From NCBI GenBank assembly GCA_048268005.1, contig JBLWWJ010000002.1:868001-932000 (forward strand): a stretch of 64,000 nt of DNA. Reading direction: 5' to 3'. Positions 9,730-18,215 of the stretch are shown here, one piece after another (the stretch's first letter is position 1; every line of letters begins with the position of its first letter). Made by a program: the position numbers and the translations under genes. Source of the DNA: Ancylomarina sp048268005 (lineage in GTDB: Bacteria > Bacteroidota > Bacteroidia > Bacteroidales > Marinifilaceae). The notes below the pieces were generated by a model that did no database searches, had not been told where the DNA came from, and saw nothing but the letters and a program-made list of their open reading frames with translations.

Positions 9730-9776
9730 TAAATCAACAAAATATATGAAAACAGAATTAAATCAACAAAATATAT
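9730..9776. repeat. 18-bp direct repeat overlapping a gene start
   Basis: The 18-mer TAAATCAACAAAATATAT occurs at 9730-9747 and again at 9759-9776, 29 bp apart. The first copy runs into the ATG at 9746 and the second encodes residues near the N-terminus of the gene. Confidence 0.85.
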
Positions 9777-10306
9777 CAAAGGCAGAAGAATTGTTTGCTT
9801 CTAATATGAATTTTACATGCACTGTTTTTCCTCGAATAAAACTCTTATATGCCATAAAAAAAGAGCTCAAGGCTTATCATGATTTAAAATGGTCTTTTGA
9901 ATTTGACCATGTTAATATTAATCAGAATCGTGTCATAATCGAATATTTACCTTCAGCGAGTAAAGAGTTGGCTTTGTTTTATGAAATTCCTTTGGTTCAA
10001 AAATTTGAACTTCGTAGTTTTTTAGGAAATTCTTCTGTTCATTTTATTGATATATATAATTTCTTAATTGAGAATGATCGTATAAAAAAAAATCAGTTTA
10101 GCATACGTGCAGAGTATCGTAAAATCCCTCATTTTATACTAAATTTGAAAGTTAGGAGATATCAACTACCAATTTTGAATCATTATTCAAGTAAGAAGCC
10201 AGAGTCAAGCAATCCAATTGATGAAATGATACTTGAAGAGCTTAAAAGAAATTTTGATCTTTTTAATCCGATATTCAAATTTATTATTGATAGCTTTCGT
10301 TTTTAA
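9746..10306 (+). CDS. Unknown soluble protein, about 186 residues
   Basis: The ATG at 9746 (MKTELNQQNISKAEELF) is preferred; a GTG at 9689 would add 19 hydrophobic residues of low plausibility. The protein is rich in aromatic and charged residues, with no signal peptide, cysteine motif or membrane helix that I can see. I do not recognise a family. It ends about 20 bases before the TTG start of the Cache-domain histidine kinase on the same strand, so the two may be co-transcribed and functionally linked. Confidence 0.6.
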   Translation: MKTELNQQNISKAEELFASNMNFTCTVFPRIKLLYAIKKELKAYHDLKWSFEFDHVNINQNRVIIEYLPSASKELALFYEIPLVQKFELRSFLGNSSVHFIDIYNFLIENDRIKKNQFSIRAEYRKIPHFILNLKVRRYQLPILNHYSSKKPESSNPIDEMILEELKRNFDLFNPIFKFIIDSFRF

Positions 10307-10326
10307 TTGACCTAAAATTTAATGCC

Positions 10327-12351
10327 TTGAAACATTTTAATCTTTTCAGACATTTTCAAAATATAAGTATTGGGAGAGCTTATCTCTTTCTTTTTTCTTC
10401 ATTATCAAGCTTTGTTCTTATAATTGTTGGTTCGGTGTGGATTTATAATGAATATGCAAAATTCAACATAGAATCTAACTCCCTAAGAGATAATTATATT
10501 GAGGAACATAAATCTATGCTGGTTCAGAATACCAAAAAGTGTACTGACTATATTGAATTTAAAGAGAATCAAGCAGAAGAACTCATTCGAGAAAATTTGA
10601 AAACGAATGTTGATCAGGCTTATGAGATTGCCCTTCATATTTATAACAAAAATAAGAATGTTTTATCTGAAGGGGCAATAAAACAAAGAATCAAGGAGGC
10701 TATATCCGCATTTAGATTTAATTCCCATAAGCGATATATTTTTATCAATACGCTTGATGGAGTTGGTGTTCTCTATCCTCGAAATCCAAATTGGGAAGGC
10801 AAGTCTTTGCTTAATTATAAAGATATTAATGAAAATAAGCTCGTTGAAAATGAGCTCAATCATCTTAAAGAAGCTGAAGAATGCTTTGTTAAATATAAGG
10901 CTTCTAAAAGTATTCCCAATAAATTTAATGCATATACCAAGATATCCTATATCAAGAAGATTGAACCACTTAATTGGTATATGGGAAGTTTTGCTTATGC
11001 TGATGATTTCCTGGAATCGATTCAAGCGGATTGTATAGAGCGAATAAAAAATATGAAAGTAGATGAAGATAATTATTTCTTTATTTATTCAAAAAATGGG
11101 ACCTGTCTTTTGCATAAAGATGAAAAATATCGTGGACGTAATTATAGAACATTCGAAGAAGTTGATGATATCGATATATCGAGAAAAATTTTGTTTTCCA
11201 TTGGTGAGAAAAAGGACCGGTTTATTCGTTATGATTTGCCAAAAGGAGAGAAGGTCACTTATCTTTATGATATAGTCGAATGGAACTGGATTTTAGGATC
11301 GGGTTTTCATACAGATAGTCTTGAGAAAGAAATTGCTTTAAGAAAAACAGAATTGCATGATAGATTAATAAATTATAGTCTGAAAATAGTGCTTTTGATC
11401 GTACTGACTTTTATAATGCTTTATCTTGCTGCCAGATTATTGTCTTCTAAAATGAATAAAAGTATTGATTCATTTAACGAGTTCTTTAAAAAAGCAGCGA
11501 CCGAATCGGTGAAGATTGATATCGAGAAACTTAATTTTTCTGATTTCAAGAAAATGGCCTCTACAGTTAATGTGATGATCGACACTAGAGTCAAAAAAGA
11601 AAATGAGCTTGTACAGGCGCGAGAACTTGCTGAAAAGTCAGATAAGCTTAAATCCGCCTTCCTTTCTAATATGACTCATGAGATTAGAACACCAATGAAC
11701 GCTATTGTTGGCTTTTCTCAGCTCTTGCAACAAGATGAACTCAATTCTGAGATTAGAAACGAGTTTATTGGGCATATAATCAATAATAGTAATTCTTTAC
11801 TAGCATTAATTAATGATATTATTGATTTTTCGATTTTAGAATCAGGTATGGTTAATATCAGCTATTCCAACTTTAATCTCAATAATATATTTTTAGAACT
11901 TAAAGATAAATTTGAACTGATTAAAGAAAATAATGGAAAATCTGATCTAAGTTTAGTTTTTCCTGATCCCGTCAGACTAAAAGAAACACATATCTATTTC
12001 GATTCGCAAAGACTAAAACAGATTTTAGGTTACCTGATTGATAATGCTCTTAAATTCACAGGGGAAGGGCAGGTTGAAGTGGATTATAAGCATGAAAAGA
12101 GTTGCATTTTGTTTTGGGTGAAAGATACAGGAATTGGTATTCCTGTTGAAAAGCAAACCTATATTTTTGATCGATTCAGACAAGGTGAGGAAAGTCACAC
12201 AAGAAGCTTTGGAGGAACTGGTATTGGTTTAAGTATTGCTAAGCAAATTGTTCAGCATTTAAATGGTGAAATATGGGTAGAATCCGAATCTGGTAAAGGA
12301 AGCACTTTCAAGTTTAAGATTCCTTTGGGACAGAATAGCTCTCATAATTAA
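10327..12351 (+). CDS. Cache-domain transmembrane sensor histidine kinase
   Basis: 674 residues from a TTG start. A first membrane helix (~15-37) and a second (~350-370) flank a periplasmic double Cache region: YIFINTLDGVGVLYP and WYMGSFAYADDF in the first part, NYFFIYSKNGTCLLH and WNWILGSGFH in the second. The cytoplasmic part has a HisKA domain with His451 in NMTHEIRTPMNA and a HATPase_c domain (DTGIGIP, GGTGIGLSIAKQI, ending GKGSTFKFKIPL). Cache domains bind small extracellular metabolites such as carboxylates or amino acids. No response regulator gene is adjacent and the protein has no receiver domain, so it is an orphan kinase here. The TTG start is uncertain, but the first helix begins soon after it. 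Confidence 0.88.
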   Translation: MKHFNLFRHFQNISIGRAYLFLFSSLSSFVLIIVGSVWIYNEYAKFNIESNSLRDNYIEEHKSMLVQNTKKCTDYIEFKENQAEELIRENLKTNVDQAYEIALHIYNKNKNVLSEGAIKQRIKEAISAFRFNSHKRYIFINTLDGVGVLYPRNPNWEGKSLLNYKDINENKLVENELNHLKEAEECFVKYKASKSIPNKFNAYTKISYIKKIEPLNWYMGSFAYADDFLESIQADCIERIKNMKVDEDNYFFIYSKNGTCLLHKDEKYRGRNYRTFEEVDDIDISRKILFSIGEKKDRFIRYDLPKGEKVTYLYDIVEWNWILGSGFHTDSLEKEIALRKTELHDRLINYSLKIVLLIVLTFIMLYLAARLLSSKMNKSIDSFNEFFKKAATESVKIDIEKLNFSDFKKMASTVNVMIDTRVKKENELVQARELAEKSDKLKSAFLSNMTHEIRTPMNAIVGFSQLLQQDELNSEIRNEFIGHIINNSNSLLALINDIIDFSILESGMVNISYSNFNLNNIFLELKDKFELIKENNGKSDLSLVFPDPVRLKETHIYFDSQRLKQILGYLIDNALKFTGEGQVEVDYKHEKSCILFWVKDTGIGIPVEKQTYIFDRFRQGEESHTRSFGGTGIGLSIAKQIVQHLNGEIWVESESGKGSTFKFKIPLGQNSSHN

Positions 12352-12587
12352 ACATTTCGTATACATCATCCTTTCTGACTTTGTATTAGGTTTCCGTGAT
12401 TATTACCGAACTAATCAACAGAAGCCTTTATTATAGTGCTAAAACTTGAATGTTGCTAATTGATATATAGCAATGCCATTCGATGAAATTCAGGCCAGGA
12501 TTTGATTCCTTCAATCGATTGAGAATACTTCTCTGGTTCACTAAGAACAACAAATGAAATATTTCAAAGAAAGAAACACTTACGTGT
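12352..12587. other. Non-coding stretch, nothing clear
   Basis: Between the histidine kinase stop and the possible gene remnant at 12588. A 62-codon minus-strand frame (12431-12619) overlaps it but is rich in Phe, Ile and Leu, lacks domain signals and looks like chance. I see no promoter or terminator. Confidence 0.4.
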
Positions 12588-12716
12588 TTAAAGATTCTTA
12601 AAATAAAAAATTTCTGCATCTAAGAACTCCTCGAAAGACGCATCAAAGTCTAAAATGGATGTTAATTCAAAACTAATAGAGAAGCCTGATTCGTCTATAG
12701 TTTTCTTACGAATCAA
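12588..12716 (-). pseudogene. Possible gene remnant or very small ORF
   Basis: From a TTG at 12716 to TAA at 12588 the minus strand reads 42 codons with protein-like composition: LIRKKTIDESGFSISFEL, then acidic residues, ending EFLDAEIFYFKNL. The frame is open only from a TGA inside the tRNA terminator. There is no ATG and no upstream domain, so it may be the 3' remnant of a lost gene next to the tRNA-Asp array. Support is weak. Confidence 0.2.
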
Positions 12717-12734
12717 ATAGGAATTACAAGAAAT

Positions 12735-12766
12735 AAAAAAGCCTTCGACTCAAAGAATCGAAGGCT
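12735..12766 (-). terminator. Intrinsic terminator of the tRNA-Asp array
   Basis: Arms GCCTTCGA and TCGAAGGC (12741-12765) with a run of A on the plus strand just before, which is the T-tract for the minus-strand transcript. It lies 8 bases beyond the 3' end of the last tRNA. Confidence 0.85.
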
Positions 12767-12773
12767 TATATTT

Positions 12774-12850
12774 TGGCGGTCTGGACGAGACTCGAACTCG
12801 CGACCCCATGCGTGACAGGCATGTATTCTAACCAACTGAACTACCAAACC
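12774..12850 (-). tRNA. tRNA-Asp (anticodon GTC), distal copy
   Basis: 77 bases including an encoded CCA. On the minus strand the acceptor arms GGTTTGG and CCAGACC pair (one G-T wobble), the anticodon arm reads GCCTGTCACGC with GTC in the loop, and the T arm contains GTTCGAGTC. It closely matches bacterial tRNA-Asp. It is the last of three identical copies in transcription order. Confidence 0.97.
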
Positions 12851-12901
12851 AAAATGTGTGATTTGTTTATTTAAAGAGTAACGAATCAAAACTCTTAATT
12901 T

Positions 12902-12978
12902 TGGCGGTCTGGACGAGACTCGAACTCGCGACCCCATGCGTGACAGGCATGTATTCTAACCAACTGAACTACCAAACC
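12902..12978 (-). tRNA. tRNA-Asp (anticodon GTC), middle copy
   Basis: Same 77-base sequence as the distal copy, exactly 128 bp away. The spacer between this copy and the distal one is identical to the spacer on its other side, so the tRNA plus 51-bp spacer forms a precise repeated unit. Confidence 0.97.
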
Positions 12979-13029
12979 AAAATGTGTGATTTGTTTATTT
13001 AAAGAGTAACGAATCAAAACTCTTAATTT

Positions 13030-13106
13030 TGGCGGTCTGGACGAGACTCGAACTCGCGACCCCATGCGTGACAGGCATGTATTCTAACCAACTGAACTAC
13101 CAAACC
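13030..13106 (-). tRNA. tRNA-Asp (anticodon GTC), promoter-proximal copy
   Basis: Same 77-base tRNA with encoded CCA, again 128 bp from the middle copy. A consensus Bacteroidota promoter lies about 65 bases upstream on the minus strand (13170-13199), so the three tRNAs are probably one transcript processed by RNase P and other RNases. Confidence 0.97.
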
Positions 13107-13169
13107 AAAATGCTACAGAATTGTTTATTTCGGTCGACTCGTTAGTCTGACCTTTTCCTGATTGCGATG

Positions 13170-13199
13170 CAAAGATAATGCAAGTTTTATTACTTGCAA
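13170..13199 (-). promoter_or_regulatory. Bacteroidota promoter for the tRNA-Asp array
   Basis: Read on the minus strand: TTG at 13199-13197, a 19-bp spacer, then TATCTTTG at 13177-13170, matching the TTG...TAnnTTTG consensus. Predicted transcription start is about 60 bases before the first tRNA. Confidence 0.75.
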
Positions 13200-13299
13200 T
13201 AGAGCTTCAGCTTTTTTTCTAATAAAAAATTAAAGAAAGCTACTAAATATGCTGTTTTGAGCATGTTACGAATGTGCAAAAAAACTGCATTTTTTTCAA

Positions 13300-13839
13300 T
13301 TAATCCTTTAACTTAAAGAAACTGAAATTAACGCTACCATAACTTCTCATATCATGAAATAATGGATGTTGTGAAAAATCGTTTCTTGATGAATGTTCTA
13401 CAATAACAATACCATCCTCATTTAGAATGTTTTGTTTTAAAATTGCATCAGGAATCGTTTCGATAGTCTCTAAATCGAATGGAGGATCTGCAAAGATGAG
13501 ATCGTACTTTTTATTGCAACCTTTTAGATATTTAAAAATATCCGCCCTCAATGCATGAATTTGTGTAAATCCTAAATCACTGATTGTTTTTTTTATAAAA
13601 GCACAGTGTTTAAAATTGAGTTCAACACAAACGACTTGCTCTGCTCCTCTGGATGCAAATTCGTAACTGATGCTTCCTGTGCCACCGAATAAATCGAGTA
13701 CTTTTAAGCCCTCAAAATCGATTGTATTGTTGAGAACGTTAAAAAGGTTCTCTTTAGCAAAATCGGTTGTTGGACGTGCTTTAAAGCTCTTATCCGGAGA
13801 TATTCTTCTTCCTTTATGGCTACCACTAATTATTCGCAC
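13300..13839 (-). CDS. rsmD: 16S rRNA (guanine(966)-N2)-methyltransferase RsmD
   Basis: 179 residues, normal length for RsmD. The N-terminus MRIISGSHKGRRI and RPTTDFAKENLFNVL are the family signature; the SAM-binding motif is LDLFGGTGSISYE and the catalytic motif is FADPPFDL (DPPF). The enzyme methylates G966 of 16S rRNA during 30S assembly. Its start overlaps the end of the DUF3822 gene by 10 bases, the usual rsmD-DUF3822 arrangement in Bacteroidota, implying one transcript and translational coupling. Confidence 0.95.
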   Translation of the reverse strand: MRIISGSHKGRRISPDKSFKARPTTDFAKENLFNVLNNTIDFEGLKVLDLFGGTGSISYEFASRGAEQVVCVELNFKHCAFIKKTISDLGFTQIHALRADIFKYLKGCNKKYDLIFADPPFDLETIETIPDAILKQNILNEDGIVIVEHSSRNDFSQHPLFHDMRSYGSVNFSFFKLKD

Positions 13840-14678
13840 TGACTTGTATTTAAAAGTTTGGTAAATTGATTGTACTCTGAATTTGAAACAGTCGCTTTTT
13901 TCAGTAATTCATTCGGAATTGTATCAATAACAATTTCTTTGATATACTGTTTCAGAGTTTGAAAAGCTTTATGGGTTTCATCTATTTTTCCAGAAAGATA
14001 AAGTTCACTGTATTCTGTATTTAGATTCTGCTGTTTATAGATATTTAGGATATAATAAACCATGTCTGTCTCTTCCTTAAATGAGAAGCTATTGATAAAA
14101 TGTTTTTGTCCATTATCCGGTATAAAAGCATCAAAAAATGTATCGTGAATCTGAACGAATACCTTAGGGTGTTTACCAGTCGTGTTTTGCTTTAAAATAT
14201 TCTGGTAAAAACGAGATGTTTGATGTGATATTTCTGCTCCTGTAAATTGTGATTGAATAAACTCAGGTAAAGCCAAAGGTAGTGCATATATAATATAAGC
14301 ATTCATTTCCTTAAGCTCGTCATAGTTTAAAATTTCGGTTTTTAACAGAGGATGGCATAACTGAAAGCTATCGATCGCCATATCGTTAGAAAAGAGCTCT
14401 GAGGGAATGAGACAGGCTTTTTTTGTCAACCAAATAACCGAAACCTGATGGTAGGTTAGGTTCAGGTAATCACAATTTCGTATACTATCTTTTAATACGT
14501 CAATAGAATTATTCTCCGTCTCGGGATTTAGTTTCTTTGATTGAAAAAGAGTCAGGCATTTATTCTCTAAGCTAAGGATAGAAAAAGAAAATCCATCCAG
14601 ACAGAGCTGGATGGATAGTTTATATCTTGACGTATTATCCTTTTCAAATGTTGAATCAACAAATAATAATTCGTCCAT
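13830..14678 (-). CDS. DUF3822 family protein
   Basis: 282 residues matching, by pattern and position, the DUF3822 family that accompanies rsmD in Bacteroidota. The start MDELLFVDSTFEKDNTSRYKLS and a middle segment NGQKHFINSFSFKEETDMVYYIL, read with an ASKHA-like layout, are typical. The N-terminal half may resemble an actin-like ATPase fold, which is inference. The function is unknown. It lies 16 bases downstream of the membrane-anchored protein gene at 14694 and overlaps rsmD, so all three are probably one operon. Confidence 0.8.
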   Translation of the reverse strand: MDELLFVDSTFEKDNTSRYKLSIQLCLDGFSFSILSLENKCLTLFQSKKLNPETENNSIDVLKDSIRNCDYLNLTYHQVSVIWLTKKACLIPSELFSNDMAIDSFQLCHPLLKTEILNYDELKEMNAYIIYALPLALPEFIQSQFTGAEISHQTSRFYQNILKQNTTGKHPKVFVQIHDTFFDAFIPDNGQKHFINSFSFKEETDMVYYILNIYKQQNLNTEYSELYLSGKIDETHKAFQTLKQYIKEIVIDTIPNELLKKATVSNSEYNQFTKLLNTSQCE

Positions 14679-14693
14679 AATATCTATTGAGGA

Positions 14694-15341
14694 TTATTCC
14701 CAGTTTCCTGATCCGTTATTCGCTTCTTCAAGAGAACCAACTTTTAGGCCAGGGTATTTGTTAATACGAATACGGTTCCCGTTTTCTTCCTTTAACTCGT
14801 CTAAGTACTCATCACGAATATCAGCGAAAATGTCTGTGTTTGAAACTTTCGCTTCAAAAACCTGAACTTTTACATTTGAACCAGTAACAACAATACCAGC
14901 TGCCATTTTGAATTCGCTCTGCTCTTGAGTGTAAGGAACATATCTTAAATTTTCAATATTGAAATTATTATTAAAGATTGTCTCAAGAGCTGAAACCATA
15001 ATCGTATCACGAGTGATAAATCCTTTAACTACAGCTTCTCTTTCAGTCATACCAGCTTCAATTTGCTCATCAGTTAATGAACCAATTGACTTAATCATTG
15101 GCATAGAATCAGTTTTGATAAATGAGATCAAGGTATCAAAGCTGCCAGTATATTTTTTATTTACTTCTTTGTAAGCATTTTGTGCTTTACGAATATCTTT
15201 CAATTGATTGATAATCTTTTCGTAACGCTCCGTTTTGATTTTCTTAAATTCGATTGGCTTCATTATGCTTTGGTAAGCTAAGTATCCAAACGCAACAATT
15301 GCAAAAGCAAGTAAAATTTGAAGGACTGGTTTTAATTTCAT
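14694..15341 (-). CDS. Membrane-anchored protein of unknown function
   Basis: 215 residues with one N-terminal membrane helix (VLQILLAFAIVAFGYLAYQ) and a probable coiled coil (KTERYEKIINQLKDIRKAQNAYK, residues ~36-60), then a mixed soluble domain. I know this kind of protein as a Bacteroidota conserved hypothetical; the helix plus short coiled coil resembles pilin-like or T9SS-accessory anchors, but no function can be assigned. It is the first gene of an apparent operon with DUF3822 and rsmD. Confidence 0.7.
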   Translation of the reverse strand: MKLKPVLQILLAFAIVAFGYLAYQSIMKPIEFKKIKTERYEKIINQLKDIRKAQNAYKEVNKKYTGSFDTLISFIKTDSMPMIKSIGSLTDEQIEAGMTEREAVVKGFITRDTIMVSALETIFNNNFNIENLRYVPYTQEQSEFKMAAGIVVTGSNVKVQVFEAKVSNTDIFADIRDEYLDELKEENGNRIRINKYPGLKVGSLEEANNGSGNWE

Positions 15342-15516
15342 AGTTTATAATTTGTGTTAATTTAGTTATACGCTAGATGCAATAAAATAGACATTAATTA
15401 GTGTGTATTCTTATGCTTGTAACATACAAATAGTTTATTAGTTTGTGTAAGTTTGTTTGCAAATTTAAAAAAAAAATCTGTTTGGTTATTTTTATAGCCA
15501 CTAATTTTGAGTCGAA

Positions 15517-16953
15517 ATGTTAAAAAAGCACATTAGCTTAAGTATTTGTAAGAAATTAAAGTTCGAACCGACTGCTGATCAGAAATTTGCAATTGAAGAA
15601 TTGTCTGATTATTTGACTAGTAGTAAGAACGATCGTATTTTTTTGTTGAAAGGATACGCCGGTACCGGGAAAACGACCTTAGTCAGTGCTTTGGTTGCTA
15701 GTTTATCTGAAATGGATATAAAGACAGTGCTTTTGGCTCCCACTGGTCGTGCAGCTAAGGTGCTTTCTCATTATTGTCAGCAAAATGCTCAAACGATCCA
15801 CAAAAAAATATACCGTCAAAAATCTCTTACCGATGGCTTTGGTGTTTTTAATCTTGATAGAAATCTTTCTAAAGACACAATTTTTCTTGTCGATGAAGCA
15901 TCAATGATTTCAAATTACTCTCATGAGGCTTCCGCTTTTGGTTCTGGGTGCTTGTTAGATGATCTTATTGATTACGTTAGTGCGGGTAGTAATTGTCGTT
16001 TGGTTCTTATAGGTGATATTGCACAATTACCTCCAATTGGTATTGATGTGAGTCCGGCTTTAGATCCCAAGGAGCTTGAATCTTGCTATAACCTTCAGGT
16101 TAATGAAGTTGTTTTGACTCAGGTTGTTCGCCAGGCAGAAGAGTCTGGTATATTAAAAAATGCTACGGAACTCCGTCGAATGCTTGATGAAGGTGATAGT
16201 GGTTATCCTAAATTCGAGACCGAAAGGTTTCCGGATATCGTTAAAATAAGTGGGGGAGATCTAATTGAAGAGATATCATCTGCTCATTATAAGTATGGTT
16301 TGGAGGAAACCATGGTCTTGAGCCGTTCAAATAAGCGTGCTAACCAATACAATCAAGGAATTCGTAATAGTATATTATATAGAGAGGATGAAATAACGGT
16401 TGGTGATTATTTAATGGTAGTGAAAAATAATTATTTCTGGACTGCTGATGTCAAAGAGATTGATTTTATTGCCAATGGTGATATCGTTGAAATTACCAGA
16501 ATTGGTAAACATGTAGAGCTTTATGGGTTCAGATATGTGGAAGTCAGTCTTCGTTTTCCTGATTACAAAGATCTTGAGCTTGATACGATGATTATGCTTG
16601 ATACGCTTAATATAGAGGCAGCCTCTTTGGGGTATGAGGATAATAAAAAACTCTTTTTTACTATTTCTGAGGATTATGCCGATATACGTTCGAAGAAAAA
16701 ACGATACGAGAAAGTTCGGGATAACAAGTTTTTTAATGCTTTACAGGTGAAGTTTGCATACGCAATTACATGCCACAAGGCACAAGGAGGACAGTGGAGT
16801 GCTGTTTTTGTTGATCAGGGGTATATTACTGAAGATATGCTTAATCGAGAATTTTACCGTTGGCTTTATACAGCGTTGACTCGTGCAACGGAGAAGCTTT
16901 ATTTGGTTAATTTTAAGAAAGAATTTTTTCCCGACGAAGAGGTAGAATTATAA
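15517..16953 (+). CDS. RecD-like superfamily 1B ATP-dependent DNA helicase
   Basis: 478 residues. Walker A is KGYAGTGKTTL (~45-55), Walker B is FLVDEASMI, and the C-terminal UvrD_C_2 region carries AITCHKAQGGQW and YTALTRATEKLYLV. It lacks the RecD N-terminal barrel and the long RecD2 extension, so it is the short stand-alone helicase common in Bacteroidota. It likely translocates 5'-3' on ssDNA in repair or recombination. An overlapping -7 element (TAAGTTTG, 15448-15455) may drive it. The stop codon overlaps the end of the convergent PP2C gene. Confidence 0.88.
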   Translation: MLKKHISLSICKKLKFEPTADQKFAIEELSDYLTSSKNDRIFLLKGYAGTGKTTLVSALVASLSEMDIKTVLLAPTGRAAKVLSHYCQQNAQTIHKKIYRQKSLTDGFGVFNLDRNLSKDTIFLVDEASMISNYSHEASAFGSGCLLDDLIDYVSAGSNCRLVLIGDIAQLPPIGIDVSPALDPKELESCYNLQVNEVVLTQVVRQAEESGILKNATELRRMLDEGDSGYPKFETERFPDIVKISGGDLIEEISSAHYKYGLEETMVLSRSNKRANQYNQGIRNSILYREDEITVGDYLMVVKNNYFWTADVKEIDFIANGDIVEITRIGKHVELYGFRYVEVSLRFPDYKDLELDTMIMLDTLNIEAASLGYEDNKKLFFTISEDYADIRSKKKRYEKVRDNKFFNALQVKFAYAITCHKAQGGQWSAVFVDQGYITEDMLNREFYRWLYTALTRATEKLYLVNFKKEFFPDEEVEL

Positions 16954-18168
16954 TTCGATTCCAACCATTAGGATATCATCTGTTTGTTCATTGTTCTCTT
17001 TCCACTCATCCAGCCAATTAAAGAAATCAGATTTTTGAAGATTGATAGACTTGGATTGAAGTTTAAGCAGTTTGGCGTAGAACTCTTTTTTCTTCAAACG
17101 CTTGGTTTTACTTCCACCTAGTTGATCAGTAATACCATCCGAATAAATAAATAATCTGTCGCCCGGAGCTGATGTTATGGTTTTTGTTTGAAACTCAGAG
17201 AATTCACTTTCTTTGCCTATTGAAAATCTGTCAGCAGAAATTTCAAAGAGTGAATAGTCTTCATTTGTGACCTTAGCTTCAAGTAATTCCTGATCGATTT
17301 TTAATTGCTCAACACCTTTTCTAATCAAAACAAGGGGGCGTCTGGCTCCTACATATTCAATCTTGTTCTCTTGTGAAGTAATTGAAAGAAAAGCTCCATC
17401 CATTCCATCGTATTGAGTGAATGTATCACTTGAGGTATTTAAAAGGCGGCTGAATCTTTGGCTGAGCTTGGAGAATATTTTTCCAGGATAAACGCTACTT
17501 CCATTTTCAAAAAGGGTATGAAGTTCCATTTGCCCCATCATAGTTAGCATAGCGGCAGGAACACCATGTCCTGTACAATCAAATACACCGATGTTTTTTT
17601 GTTGAAAATTCTGGTTTATCCAATAAAAATCACCACTTACAACATGCTTGGGAAGATTGATTATGAAAGATTTTGGAAACATGCGTTTGAAATGCTCAGT
17701 GTCTGGAAGTATTGAGCGTTGGATTCTTTGAGCATGAATCATCCCCTGATGAATATCGAAATAAGACTTGTATTTTGATATTTCTTGCTTTTGCTGATTC
17801 ATTTGGAAAGCAATCATTATTTTTGATTGCAATTCTGTAAAATCTATGGGTTTTTTTACGTAATCAAGAGCACCTTTGGTAAGAGCAGCTTTAATGGTTT
17901 CCATCTCAGTTTTTGCCGTTACCATAATTACAGGAATTTCTTTTAGACGTTCATTTTCCTGTAATTTCTCCAGCACATCCATACCATCCATGACTGGCAT
18001 CATGACATCAAGAAGAATAACATCAGGAAGGTTGACTTCAAGCCATTTTAAAGCTTCTTGTCCACCATCCTTAGATATGATGATGTAATCTTTTCTAAAA
18101 TATGCCTCAATTAATTTGTTGTTAATTGGAGAGTCATCGATAGATAGTATGATACGTTTATTATCCAT
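16948..18168 (-). CDS. Response regulator with C-terminal PP2C/SpoIIE phosphatase (RsbU/SiaA-like)
   Basis: 406 residues. Residues 1-120 form a receiver domain with the acidic pair Asp11/Asp12, phospho-acceptor Asp54 (ILLDVMMP) and the conserved Lys in VTAKTE. A short coiled linker leads to a SpoIIE-type PP2C domain (~190-406) with the metal motifs GDFYW, FDCTGHGVPAAM and YSDGITDQ. Such proteins dephosphorylate STAS or SiaC-like substrates when the receiver is phosphorylated, starting a partner switch. Possible substrates in this window are the STAS protein at 22148 and SiaC at 34115. It has no adjacent kinase gene. Convergent with the RecD-like gene with no spacer at all. Confidence 0.9.
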   Translation of the reverse strand: MDNKRIILSIDDSPINNKLIEAYFRKDYIIISKDGGQEALKWLEVNLPDVILLDVMMPVMDGMDVLEKLQENERLKEIPVIMVTAKTEMETIKAALTKGALDYVKKPIDFTELQSKIMIAFQMNQQKQEISKYKSYFDIHQGMIHAQRIQRSILPDTEHFKRMFPKSFIINLPKHVVSGDFYWINQNFQQKNIGVFDCTGHGVPAAMLTMMGQMELHTLFENGSSVYPGKIFSKLSQRFSRLLNTSSDTFTQYDGMDGAFLSITSQENKIEYVGARRPLVLIRKGVEQLKIDQELLEAKVTNEDYSLFEISADRFSIGKESEFSEFQTKTITSAPGDRLFIYSDGITDQLGGSKTKRLKKKEFYAKLLKLQSKSINLQKSDFFNWLDEWKENNEQTDDILMVGIEL

Positions 18169-18215
18169 GCAAAAGAGATGTAGGGTAGTTTTTGTATTTA
18201 ACTACCCTAAAATTA

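Larger units (their letters stand above)
12774..13106 (-). repeat. Tandem array of 128-bp units carrying tRNA-Asp
   Basis: Three 77-bp tRNA-Asp copies separated by two identical 51-bp spacers; the period is exactly 128 bp. Identity of the non-coding spacers indicates recent amplification or ongoing homogenisation. Confidence 0.95.

Noticed and set aside
12431..12619. 62-codon minus-strand frame between the Cache kinase and tRNAs
   Set aside because: Composition rich in Phe/Ile/Leu, no family signal; partly overlaps the better-looking remnant in another frame.
12713..12937. Open frame reading MGSRVRVSSRPPK and GREFESRPDR
   Set aside because: It is translation through the tRNA-Asp genes; this peptide is a well-known false annotation of tRNA sequence.
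12774..13106. Regular 128-bp repeats as a CRISPR array
   Set aside because: The repeat is a 77-bp tRNA with identical spacers; CRISPR spacers would differ and repeats would be 24-48 bp.
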